Assembly: GCA_024516035.1 (NCBI GenBank)
Contig: CM044966.1
Location: 16,708,734 to 16,772,733, forward strand
Length of the DNA stretch: 64,000 nucleotides
Source of the DNA: Bactericera cockerelli
Taxonomy: Eukaryota > Arthropoda > Insecta > Hemiptera > Triozidae
Direction: 5' to 3'
Below the pieces are notes generated by a model. The model was not told the DNA's origin and did no database searches. It saw nothing but the letters and a program-made list of their open reading frames with translations. Positions 26,201-38,442 of the stretch are shown here, one piece after another. Made by a program: the position numbers and the translations under genes. The stretch's first letter is position 1. The number at the start of each line of letters is the position of its first letter.

Positions 26201-29200
26201 CAAGACTCGTTCGTTTCGCCATTGCAATGGCTGTTAGGGAAAGTCACCAAGACATATCCTGGAACGGATGGAGTCATTCGAGTTGTAGAAATCAAAACAA
26301 AAAATGGTTCGTTTAAGAGGCCAGTCATCAAACTGTGTCCTCTACCTACCCAGTAGTAATATACTTGCCATTGATTCATAAATCATAAATCACAGTATAT
26401 ACAGGGTGTAATTTTTTTCTCTCTCAAAATTTGTAAATAATTTTCAATTTTCCTTTGTTTCTTTCAAGAAATAATTTGTCTTGCTTTCAATTTGTCTACC
26501 TTTTTGGTGATGGTATAATTTCCAATTTTGCTAATTTTTTTTCTTTTCAATTTTTGCAATTTATTTTTGTTTTTGCCAATTGGGTTTTTTTTTGGCTTTT
26601 GAAAGCAGATCCTTTCAAAGTGGGGGGGATGTGTGGTATCTGCATTAGGTAGGTACCCTAACACGTACAAACTTTGCCGAAATGACCTAGTGCAAGTTAG
26701 GCACCTATATGCAACCGACTGCAGTTACTTATCTCTCCAGCAGAACATCTCTCTCTCTCGTCGGCTTAACATCACAGCATATAGGTGTGCCTTGTTTTTC
26801 ATTCATTTTTCAACTATCAATTTTCAAATTAAACATCATCATTTAGTTAATCAAAGCCCACAAATTCCAAATCATAAAAGCTTTCATTACCATATCCCGC
26901 TCGCGATAGAACCGCCGCGTCGCGTCGCGCCGTTATCCGCGAAAAAGTGTTAAGTGGTAATGGGTAAGTTTTATGTTAAAGTTATCCTCTTAAACCAGCC
27001 TTAATTATATACAGTCCACTACAATTTAACAAAAACATTATTAAAAAACAAAACAACAGGATTTTCAAAGTGCTATATACGTTAGTGCGGCTAAAATATC
27101 TTCCATTCGATTCAGGGTTTCAAACTATCTATGACCGGATTCAATTTCCGCCGCAATAACAAATGATGAATTTTCTGTATTCATTAATATAATAGGGCCC
27201 GTCAAAAAAAGGAGCCACTCAGAATATCTAGAGAACGGATATTTTTTTTAAAAAATGCTAAAACACGTGTACCATTCTATAGCAGGGGAAACCTTTTCTA
27301 CTAGGTATTGGTTTTTTATCATTACCAGGGGCGGCCCCAGGGGTGTCAACTTTGGAATCTTAAAAGGAACCACCATATTTGTAAGACATTTCCAAAAAGT
27401 AGTTTACATTAAAAAATACAACTTATTTCTTATAAAAAAATTACTGAAACCTGATGTGAAATGAAATGTACGATATCTCCGACCCTGTTATGATTAAAAA
27501 TCTCAAACTTGTCTTAAAATAATTTTAATGTCATCTTCTTTTCAAAAATGTATTTCAAATAGGGATATTTCATTTAAGATTCCAAAGTTCACTCCCTTGG
27601 GGCCACCCCTGGTAATGATAAAAAAAAATCAGAACCTAATAGATAAGGTTTCCCCTCGATATAATGGTACAGGTTTTTTTTTGCATTAAAAAAAAAAAAT
27701 AATAATCCGTTCTCTAGATATTTCGAGAGGCTCCTTTTTTCTGGCGGATCCTGTATGAAAAAGTAATAATCCCTAAAAAAATACCCCTTCACAATATAAA
27801 AATTACCCGCCCAGTCATCAGCCCAAAAATATTCTGAAATAATGTTTGGGCTCCGCTTCATGTTTACTATCCTCTCATGTACTATCGTTTATTATCTACT
27901 CGACTTACACTTAGAGCTATCTTATAGAGATAAGTTAGTAGTAATCAAGTAGTTAGTATTTTCACACGTTTTTGTATGTTTTCAAAAGGAAATAATATAG
28001 AGACATTTAGGATAAAATATTTGAAGTTTGTATTAGAAATACCCCCAGAAAATAAGCACAAATTAGCCATGTAAAAAAAACATTACGTTTCAAAGGTGGT
28101 GGTTCTACCGTTTCCCCAGCACCACCAAATTGAAATGGGCGTAGCGCCCTTATCGTTGAAGCACAAAATTCGGGGTTTGAAGCACAAATTAGCACAAAAT
28201 AAGCACAAATTAGCCATGTAAAAAAACATTACATTTTAAAGGTGGTGGTGCTGGCGAAATGGACCCCCCAGGCACCTTCTGACAAGAAAGGTGTCTTCTT
28301 TAAATGCATACACACACAATCACACCAGTGCATTATCGCCCTACGATGTACGTAAAAGTATTTTAGTCTGTTCGTACAGGTATGTCTATCTAAATGTCTG
28401 CCTGTATGTCTGTACGTATACGTACAGGTATGTGTCTGTTCTAGGCGCGGCCGGTGGGGAAATGTTTTGGGGGTACTGCATACCGGACTAAAAAATTTAT
28501 AATAGTTATGCATTAATTTTTCTAGAAATGTGTGATAATTTTTATTGTGTATTGTGTACGACTTGAGAAAATCCTCTCTTTTTTATTTTTCGTCTGGGGG
28601 TGCTGGAGCTCCGCAGATCCTTAGCACCAGCCGCGCCTGGTCTGTTCATATGTCTGAACCTAAGTATGTTTGTATGTCTGTCTGTTTGTCTATGTGTATG
28701 TCTAATCAGTGATAAATATGCTTCACTTTACAATTAAAATAACACCTCATAAGGTTATATCCATCAAATAATTATGTCTGCCTGTATGTCCGTCTTTTGT
28801 TTATCCGTAGGTCTGTCTGTCTGTTTATATGTTTTTTTGTACTTAATGATGTATGTGCTTGACTAAGAATAAAAGGGCGACTCATAAATTTATATACATC
28901 AAAGAACTATGTCTGTCGGTCTGCTTTTATGTATGATTTTACTCATTGATCAATTTTATTTTTCATTATAATTAAAATTGCACCTCAATCGTCAATATCT
29001 GTAAAGTTCTCTGGAAAATATAAAATTTCTATTAATATTTTTACATCAATTAGTGGTTTTTTTTAGAATTATGGGGCTGAAGTGCCCATTTTGGGGCTAT
29101 ATAAGTACTCAAAGGCACATCTGCCACCAAAGACGAGAAAAACAAGATCAAATTCATACATCAAAATTGGCCCAGTGGTTTAGGCTGTAGCCCGGTCAAG

Positions 29201-32200
29201 ATCGAATAAGAACATCAAGCAGCAGAAAGTGAAAAATGGTTTTTTTCACCATTGATTATCAACGGTTTAAGTCAAGCGTTTTTGATGATTCTCTTATTAA
29301 TCTTCATTATTCGAAAGCTTGCTTCTTTTCAGTAAATAATTCATCCTTTGTAGTGTTTTAGTTTTCATTCATCCTTTGTAGTTAGTTATTCCGATACAGA
29401 GGAGTGAAATTGGCACTTTGTGCTGTGACGTATAATATCTCTTGGTGCCCTCTTCTTAATTTTTGACTTGGCGTTGCGGAACGCCATCGCGTTCTTTAAT
29501 AATAATCATTATTACTGTTACTATTCGCACAAATTATGCACTATTTATTCTTCTTATATGTCGCTTTTCACAAATTTATTGTATTCCATATGGCACTTTT
29601 CACATTTTACGTAAACCACTTTTACTTAAAACCCAAAAAATCGGGCGTTTTTCACATTCTGGTTTAGCAGGCAGAGTTTTAGGAGTGGATTTTTCACATT
29701 TTGGTTAAACCAACTTTACTTAAAACCCGAAAAATCGGGCGTTTTTCACATTCTGGTTAGTAGGCTGAAGAACAAGAGTGGACAATTCACTTTTTGGCTA
29801 ATACCTAAACAAAGAAAGATGGAGTTTTTCACTTTTTGGCGAATTCTTTTTCAACCTCTCAATTGTGAAAAGCGACACTATCTCAATAACTAAAGGCATT
29901 TCGCAGTTAAAATTATCAGGAATATTTAAAGCAAACAGTTTCAAGTATTATTTCCAAATTTGGTATAAATCGTACGTAGGACAACTGAGTAATGAAACTT
30001 TTTTTGAAAAAAACAACTTTTTATTTTTTCAAACCTCTCTCCTGAAAAATTTGATTTTGGCGCAATTCACATTTTGGCAAAAAGGTATCGATATGTATAT
30101 ATTTTATTTATTTTTTTCTTGTTTATATTATTAATACTGTCAATTTTATATTTAATTTTTACCATTGTTTGTCTGTATATAATATGTTCTGCTAATAAAG
30201 AGTTTCTAAATAAATAAATAAAACAGACGAGTGTACTTGGCGTTCTTCAATCCGAGCACGGAATGTTTTTAGTGGGGATATCATTTTTTTTTGTTGAACA
30301 AAATGTACTTGTCTTTAAAAAAGTGTACATTTTTAAAGTAGAATAGGTTTGTTACTACTTGCATTTTATTGGTTTTATAGAGCGCACGAATAGCTCAGTT
30401 GTTAAGCACTCGCTTGCCATGCGGAAGGTCCCAGGTTCGAGATCCCGCGCCGGCAAAAAATTGTATTCAAAATTTGGTTACAGTTGTTTGTAAGGGATAC
30501 CTTCCGGTGCGCTCGTGTTGACACGAAGTATTATGTCACTTCTTGCCCATCAGATGGGAGACATACTACGGGATGGGCAGGCTACAACACAGACCACAAG
30601 CGTCTACAGTAGCTCCTGTTTCATGGCTACGAAATAAAAAAAGCTGTGAAACACTCATCTTAAACAATAAAGAATATTAAGTAGGATTTTTTTTAGATAT
30701 TATTGTACAGTTAGTAATGGGTCCGCCCATGTTTTGTTGTATGAATTAATAAATAAATACATAGGTGATATGCGGTTCGGATCCTGTCCAATGCTTGGAT
30801 TTTTCCTCATGTATTTGAGTATGTGAGCAAGTAGTTATAATATTATAGGGGGGTGGGTATTGGGTATATAAATCTAGATGTATTGTAATTATAACTAATA
30901 ATAGTCACCGTGGCCGAGTAAGTTAGCGCGCTAGGCATTGCACGCACGGTGACCTGGGTTCGATCCCCAGCGGAGCAGGATTATTTTTTGCTCTGTTCTT
31001 GGGTGTTCGAGGTCCACTCATAGCTCGTGAGGAAAAATGAGTAGCTGCTTTGATGTGAGCAGCGACCAGTGGCGGAGCTATAGGCAAAAATATATAAGGA
31101 TATTAAAAGATATGGAAAAAGTCCTATAATTCTGCGCTACCCACTAAAAATTGTGATATAATAACACAAAGAAACATATTTAATATTTTATTTATCATTA
31201 TTAATTGGGCTGTATAAATAAGGCGATATTATGATTGTTACCTAGGATCCTCAGAGTCCAGACTCTTTTCGTCCTCATGTCTGAACCACACAGTTCCCCC
31301 ATCAGATATGAAGTAGAGTTCATTGAACACACAACTCTTGTACCAGTCGGGCAGATCTCTGGAAATCAAAGTAATTTTAATAATAACACTCTTCAGTGGA
31401 AGGTAACCACCAAGCAAGGTTAATGCTCAAAGCATTTTTTACCACCTAAACCTCGTACAACAACAGGCTAGTAAACTATAGTTAAAATCAACCATGTACC
31501 AGTCGGGCAGATCTCTGGAAATCAAAGTAATTTTAATAATAACACTCTTCAGTGGAAGGTAACCACCAAGCAAGGTTAATGCTCAAAGCATTTTTTACCA
31601 CCTAAACCTCGTACAACAACAGGCTAGTAAACTATAGTTAAAATCAACCATGTACCAGTCGGGCAGATCTCTGGAAATCAAAGTAAAACAGGCTAGTAAA
31701 TTATTATTATTATTATAGTAGGCTTTATTATGTAGAACAAAAATATATAGAACATGTGGGGACTTGGAACTTGCAGTGGAAGCAATTGTTTATGTAAATC
31801 CACAGAATCCACACACGTTAAAAATGTCTAAAATGATCGGGAGTTTTCTCCGTCTGGTATGAAACTGAAGTTAATAATATTAAGGGAAATGAAGGTACAC
31901 GAACACTTTAACGGTAGATATTCAAATATTTATTGATTGAACTGATTGTTGTATAAATATATATCTCCCTTGCCTTTATCCCATATAAGCTTATGTTGCT
32001 TTTGGGGTCGGCATTGTTCAAATGTCACAAATATATCCTTTAAATACAATGAAATTATAAAGAAAAAACAAACAGATTGAGCAAAGATGCAAGAACAAAA
32101 AAGAGAATGAGGTTAATGTTCTACCTAAAAGGCGGGATTATTGCCTGTGGCAATCTCTTCCACCCAACCCTTATAGTGAAAATCAAACACAACAAGTTTT

Positions 32201-35200
32201 TGTGGGGGTTTAAGGTTACTTTCAACTTTGAACTAAAAAAAAAAAGAATGTTAAAAAACCAAGTTTGAATAATTGTAACATCACGATAATTGTGATTGAC
32301 ACAAATAATATAACTGAAAAACAATAACTGAAACATAAAGAAAGAAAAATACACTGCCAATTATGGATACAATACTTCCTCATGATTAATTTACATTGGC
32401 AATTTTGAAATTTCATACTAAATCACTTGTATCTCCAAAACAGCTCAATCGATTTTCTTCAAATTTGTTTTATATGGTAGAGTACCGTTTTTCCTGCATT
32501 CTGGATCCTACACAAAATTCTGTATCGGCAAGTCGACCTTATTATTGCACATTTTTGTCCAAAATAATTTTCCTAAATCCACACGACTGAGGCTATGATG
32601 ATTCGTCCAAAAATGTGAAAAACTGCGTAGGTCAAATTTTCGACGAATACAAGACTTTCCTTATTGTAGGATAAGGAAAGTAAAAATACAAAAGGAACAC
32701 AATACTTCCAATATCTAATATTGGATATTCTCCACGGAAGCAAAATGAATTAATCGTCCTATCGAAAGGGCGGGATTGTTTCCCGAGCCAATCTCTTCCA
32801 CTCAACCTTTGTCTTGGCCAGGATTCGAACCTCAACCCCCGCACTGAGAGTCCCCTGCGCTAACCACTCGACCAGCGCGGCATGTCACTCACGTGTCCTG
32901 CAGGGTAGGTTTCTGCCAGTCCTCTATAGCTTGGTTCCAGTCAGCATAGTGTCCCAGCGCGTACTCACTCATCCCCTCTGCCGCTTCTAAATTCTTCCCT
33001 GGAAGAAAAACAGAGGTTATACTCTCTATAGCTTGGTTCCAGTCAGCATAGTGTCCCAGCGCGTACTCACTCATCCCCTCTGCCGCTTCTAAATTTGTCC
33101 CTGGAAGAAAAACAGAGGTTATACTCTCTATAGCTTGGTTCCAGTCAGCATAGTGTCCCAGCGCGTACTCACTCATCCCCTCTGCCGCTTCTAAATTTGT
33201 CCCTGGAAGAAAAACAGAGGTTATACTCTCTATAGCTTGGTTCCAGTCAGCATAGTGTTCCTGCGCGTACTCACTCATCCCCTCTGCCGCTTCTAAATTT
33301 GTCCCTGGAAAAAAACAGAGGTTATACTCTCTATAGCTTGGTTCCAGTCAGCAAAGTGTTCCAACGCGTACTCACTCATCCCCTCTGCCGCTTCTAAATT
33401 CTTCCCTGGAGAAGAAAGAACAGAGGTTATACTCTCTAGAGCTTGGTTCCAGTCAGCATAGTGTTCCTGCGCGTACTCACTCATCCCCTCTGCCGCTTCT
33501 AAATTCGTCCCTGGAGAAAGAACAGAGGTTATACAACTTATACATACTCTGACCAGGTGGTGCATGGAAAATAATGGAAACAAAAGCCTAAAAGCCGAAT
33601 TATGAAACAGGATTACCCTCAGACGAAAAGAAAAAAAAAAGGTTTTCTTCAAGTCCTAGCATATACAGTATATACACAGTGAAAAGCATTGCTCATTTCT
33701 TGAATGATTGATTTATAACTACAATGATTGATATTTGTATAGAATATATTTGAAATTCGAACATTTTAAACTATTTCAAATAAAATAATAATTCATCAGT
33801 TCATTTTAAATTTTTCTCTTTCACAGTCTCTACTCTCTTTTCCAATGATCGATTCCATCTTCATACCCCAACAACGACTCTCCACTTCTCCTAGCTCTTC
33901 TTATGCACATACTTGCTGCACGCTGCGCAGCAATGGAAACTTTTGCTCGTACCCATCCTAAGAGGATTGCAAAGGCTTTCTTCCATTTATCAGCTAGCCC
34001 TTCAGTTAGCGTAGTGATAAATGCATTTATAATTTCAAATAAAATATTTCATTGAGATCTTCTGGGACTGGACATGCGCCCACAATGCTTGCAGCGTTGC
34101 CCTTCTGTATCTCAATGCTGATTCTCTGATATAGGTACTGTCCAGCCATATTCCTTCCAGATTTATCTACCAACATTGCTCCTATTTCTTGAACAAAACG
34201 CCTCGCATCTTCACAGAAAACATCCATTGTCTCTACCGCAAACCCTACAAATGTATACTGATCACACAGTTCTGCATATTTTCTTTTCTTGTTTTTCGAA
34301 GCACATTCAGCAGCTGCTCCTCTAGATTCAATTGATCTTTTTTTTTATTATCGATAAACCCTAACGTCAAACCAACATACCTGGAAACCACTTGGTGTAG
34401 TAACGCTCGTGCTTCCTCGTTCGGTTCCGGAACTGCACTTGGTTCATTGTCCACACCAAACTCATGTCAATGCTAGAAGACCCGCCTGAAAATAGTATAG
34501 TATAGTAGTTCTTTATTTAGACTGTCGGCTCGAGACAAGAAGTCCCATTACGCTAACAGTTTAATATTGTCGAGGGGTTCTGACAGACCGCGTGGGCCCA
34601 AGACCTCCAACAACCAACCGCATTCCTTCATGAAGTGACTCGTAGACAAATTGAACTCCTCAGCAATTGCTTCCTTTCAGATAATCCTTAAAATTTCCAA
34701 TGTTGATTGTTGGTCTCTTCATAATAATATTTTTTCTTCCGTTTTTAGTGGTGTAGGTTATTAGACCACAGCCACTGAGAAGGTTATTTAGCAAAAGATG
34801 TAAATCTTTTATGAAATACAAAGACTTGTAGTACAGTTTAATATAGTACCTCTTTATTTATTGAAATAGAGAAAATAATAAAATATATGTAGTAATGAGG
34901 ACAGTAGTGACAAGTAGTTCTTTAATGGAAGCAGACCCCCAGAGATAAAGAAATAATAACAGGGTGTCTACTAAACGGTCAAAGTAAAATTCCCTGACTT
35001 TTCCAGGTTTTCCAGACCATTTTTCCAGTCTACTTTTTTAAGGCGACATTATATGTACATTATAATAAGACCTCAATCAACCTTCTATTTTTTTTTTTTT
35101 TTTTTTTTTTTGCAAGCCCACCGCCACCCAACCATACATTTTTTCTAAATTAAATGAGTTATTAAATGGTAGCCTCCGTGGCGTAATGGTTGTGACTACT

Positions 35201-38200
35201 GCCCATAGTCCAGAGTTCCCGAGTTCAACTCCCGGCTGGGGCAGACTTTTCGAAGAAAATTCTGTTCCATCCAAACTCTTGAGGCTGCCATTTCCGGCCC
35301 TACCCAGGCTGGGTGAGGTTAATGTGGGTAGCTGGTACGATTCCCAGCGAATGGAGGGTAAAACCCCCGTCCTAATCTAGGACGTTAAAATCAAATAGAA
35401 TCGTTGGCGTTAGGAAGGGCATCCAGCCGTAAAAAAAATGTGCCAAAACCAATCAACCTTAACCATGAGGTTGAACAACGTCAACCCTGCTTGAGCGGGA
35501 TAAGACAGAGTAAAAGAAGAAGAAATGAGTTATTAAATGAGTTTTCTGGTAGGTTCTACGAATGTGCTCGGCGATGGGTTGCCACATCCCTACACCGGAA
35601 AAATAATACATTGGAGTTTTATGACTCACAATAATACATGTCTATTGTCCTAAGTGGGGTTTTGTTTGCTTAGGTTAAATTAAAATTGTTTGCTTAGGTT
35701 AAAAAAAAACTATAATTCTGGTAATTCGTAGATAAGCCTTTATTTAAACCATTTTTACTACAATATACAGGTATATATAAAATTACATGAAATATTTTCC
35801 TCACAATAGGATAAGGAAAGTAAAAAGTAGATCCTTATTTAGAAAGGGAAAACCCTGAAAAAAAAAACCTGCGAAAATTTTGTTAATCTTATCAAAAAGT
35901 GGTTAGGAGTGTTTTATGTTTCGTACCAAAGAAGCATTATCACACTGCTAGATTACAGTGGCGCCGCAGGCGAATTTTTTTTATTTATCATTTTCATGAC
36001 AAAATTGAATCTTGAAAAAAATTCCCTGACTTTTGGTGATTTTTCACAAAATTCCCTGATTTGTGGTGTTTTTTCAAAAAATTCCCTGACTTTTCCCTGA
36101 CATTTTTGGTCTCGAAAAATTCCCTGACAATTCCAGGTTTTCCCTGACCAGTAGACACCCTGAATAATAATACGTATACTAATAATAATGATGAAAATTT
36201 ATTTCTTTCAAATAGAAAGACACGTTTTTAACAATTTTTACAAAAAAATTAACTTCTTATAAAAAAAAAAAAATGACTGAAACCCTGAAACCTGTGAAAC
36301 GAAATGTATGTCTCCGGCCCTGTTTTGATGAAAAATCTCAAACTTGTCTTAAAATACTCTTAATGTCAACGACTTTTCATAAATGTATTACAAATAGGCT
36401 GGTTCCATTTAAGATTCCAAAGTTGACCCCCCCCCCCCTGGTAGTGATAAAAATCAAAACTTAGTAGAAAAGGTTTCCCCCTCGAAATAATGGTACACCT
36501 GTTTTAGTTTTTCTCAAATTTTAAATCCATTCTCTAGACATTTCGAGTGGCTCCTTTTTCTTGGCGGGCCCTGTATATTGAAAGTTGATATTTTTCTGAT
36601 TTTTTTCGGTATCCTTTGTCCTTTGTGCGGGGAATTTTCGTGTGATGGTATTATCGTACTTACCAGGGCCCAGGGTCTGTTTCACACAAAGCCCCACCCC
36701 TAGAGTCTCGCCTCTCTCGGTCACTTTTGACACGGGGGGCGATTTCGGGTCGCTTCCTCCCCCGGACAGGCACCCGAACTGACGGAGAGGGTCCCAAATT
36801 TCAGCGCCGTTCCCCTTCGGATTGAAGTAGGGACAGATGGATACGTTCTGAGGGAGAGAGAAGAAATCGCAATCCGTAAGTATTTTAGATGGGCCCTTTC
36901 TGCCAGGAGATGAAGGAAGGATCTTGTCGAGGAAATGGGGATAAAATTAAAAGAGAAAAGTGGAGAACCAAAAGTCAAGACCTACCTCTACCAATCCCTG
37001 TCCTTGGCGATCCAGAGAGGGAATGCATCCAGTATTCTTGGGACTTTTCCTCCCAATCCTTCTCTGGACTTTATCTACTAACTTTAATTTGTTTATTGTT
37101 TCATAAATAAAGCTATAATAAAAGTTTCCTTTTAGATGCTTGTTGTTGTATATCTAAGCAGTATGGCTACTTCTGAGTGATTTGTGGCCCGTTCCAGAAA
37201 CACTCTCCACTCTCATAATACCCCTTTCAACTGTCACACAACGCACTCTGATTGGTTATTGCGATAAAAAAAACAATCAGATTGCGTTGTGTGACTGTTG
37301 AAAGGGAGATCCGGGGATTGGAGAGTGGAGAGTATTTTTGGAACAAACTAATGGTCTACAGCAGTGTGTGACCACATGATAGTAAGACTGGTCAGGTGGT
37401 AGAAAATGCTTTGAGCATTAACCTCGCCTGGTGATTACCTTTCACTAAAGTATTATTATTGTCTTATGGCTCGACAAAGTTTGATTATCTGTTTACAGGT
37501 CTCACAGCGACCGAGACTTAACATACATATTATACAGTCGAACCTGGCTATACGAAAACTCAAGGTCCGGAACTTTTTTCTTCCAGGCTTCTGGCTGGGG
37601 ACTATAAACAGGGAGTAGACCAGCATTGGCTTGGTTCTAGGGGCCCTTGTCAATTATTAGCCTCCTTGTAAAGACTGTGAAGTGCTGAGTCATTCCTCCA
37701 CTGTCTGGCTACCATCGTTCATGATGACGCCACCCTATGATGCTATGATGATCCAGGTTTCTCTTATAAAGAGGTTATTTTCCCTTGTAGACCTAAATCT
37801 GTTGACCTAAGCCCTTATAGTGTTGAACCAGCACCTAAATGGGAAGTATTGTGTCACTTCTCGCCCATTTATTTTTTTATTTTTATTTATTTATTTACAC
37901 TTTATTAGATAATAGGACATATACAATACAAATAATTAAAAACGAAAATACAAAATACAATATAACAAAACAAAAAAATAATAATAAATAAAGAAAAAAT
38001 AAATAAATATATACATAATATATGTCCCATCAGAAGGAAGGCATACTACGGGATGGGCAGGCTACAACTCAGACCACAAGCGTCCACAGCAGCTCCTGTT
38101 TCAAGGCTATGAAATAAAAAAAGGCTGTGAAAAACTGATCTTAAAAAAAAAAAAAAATAGAGGTAAATTTGATCTGGAATTTTTTCTCTTATATCCAAGT

Positions 38201-38410
38201 TCAATTGTAAATGCATACAAACACAAAGCGAGAATCCCTGTATGCTAAATGAAAACTGGAGATAAAAAAGCCAAATCCTTTCTATTCCAAAGAATCTCAA
38301 TTGCCGTGCAGCGCGGAAACTCTGCAAGTATTGAAGGCTCTTTTCCGCAACTAATCATTTTAAACGAAATTTATAATCTGTAATGTTATCAATAAATAAA
38401 TCACTAATCG

Positions 38411-38442
<32 letters not shown>

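Larger units (their letters stand above)
20378..27037 (+). mobile_element. BEL/Pao LTR retrotransposon, 6660 bp
   Basis: Two 408-bp LTRs (20378-20785, 26630-27037), each tgtgtggtatctg to aaaaaca, appear identical. The insertion is flanked by a 5-bp duplication, ttatt (20373-20377, 27038-27042). A purine-rich tract (aaagtgggggg) precedes the right LTR. The inside encodes a Gag-Pol polyprotein of BEL/Pao order: gag, protease, RT, RNase H, integrase. One frameshift divides the integrase region, so this copy is not intact. Matching LTRs imply recent insertion. Confidence 0.95.
19929..30096. mobile_element. TIR element hosting the BEL/Pao insertion
   Basis: A perfect 33-bp inverted pair at 19929-19961 and 30064-30096 (acatatcgatacctttttgc then caaaatgtgaatt) marks the ends. 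A second inverted pair of about 80 bp lies inside (20227-20310 and about 29795-29880: tttcacaattgagaggttga). Motifs like ttttcacattttgg recur. Without the BEL element it is about 3.5 kb. No transposase is recognisable; the class is uncertain. Confidence 0.65.

Noticed and set aside
30381..30455. Glycine-type tRNA gene
   Set aside because: The acceptor stem does not pair, and the head is followed by the SINE-D body with other copies in the window.
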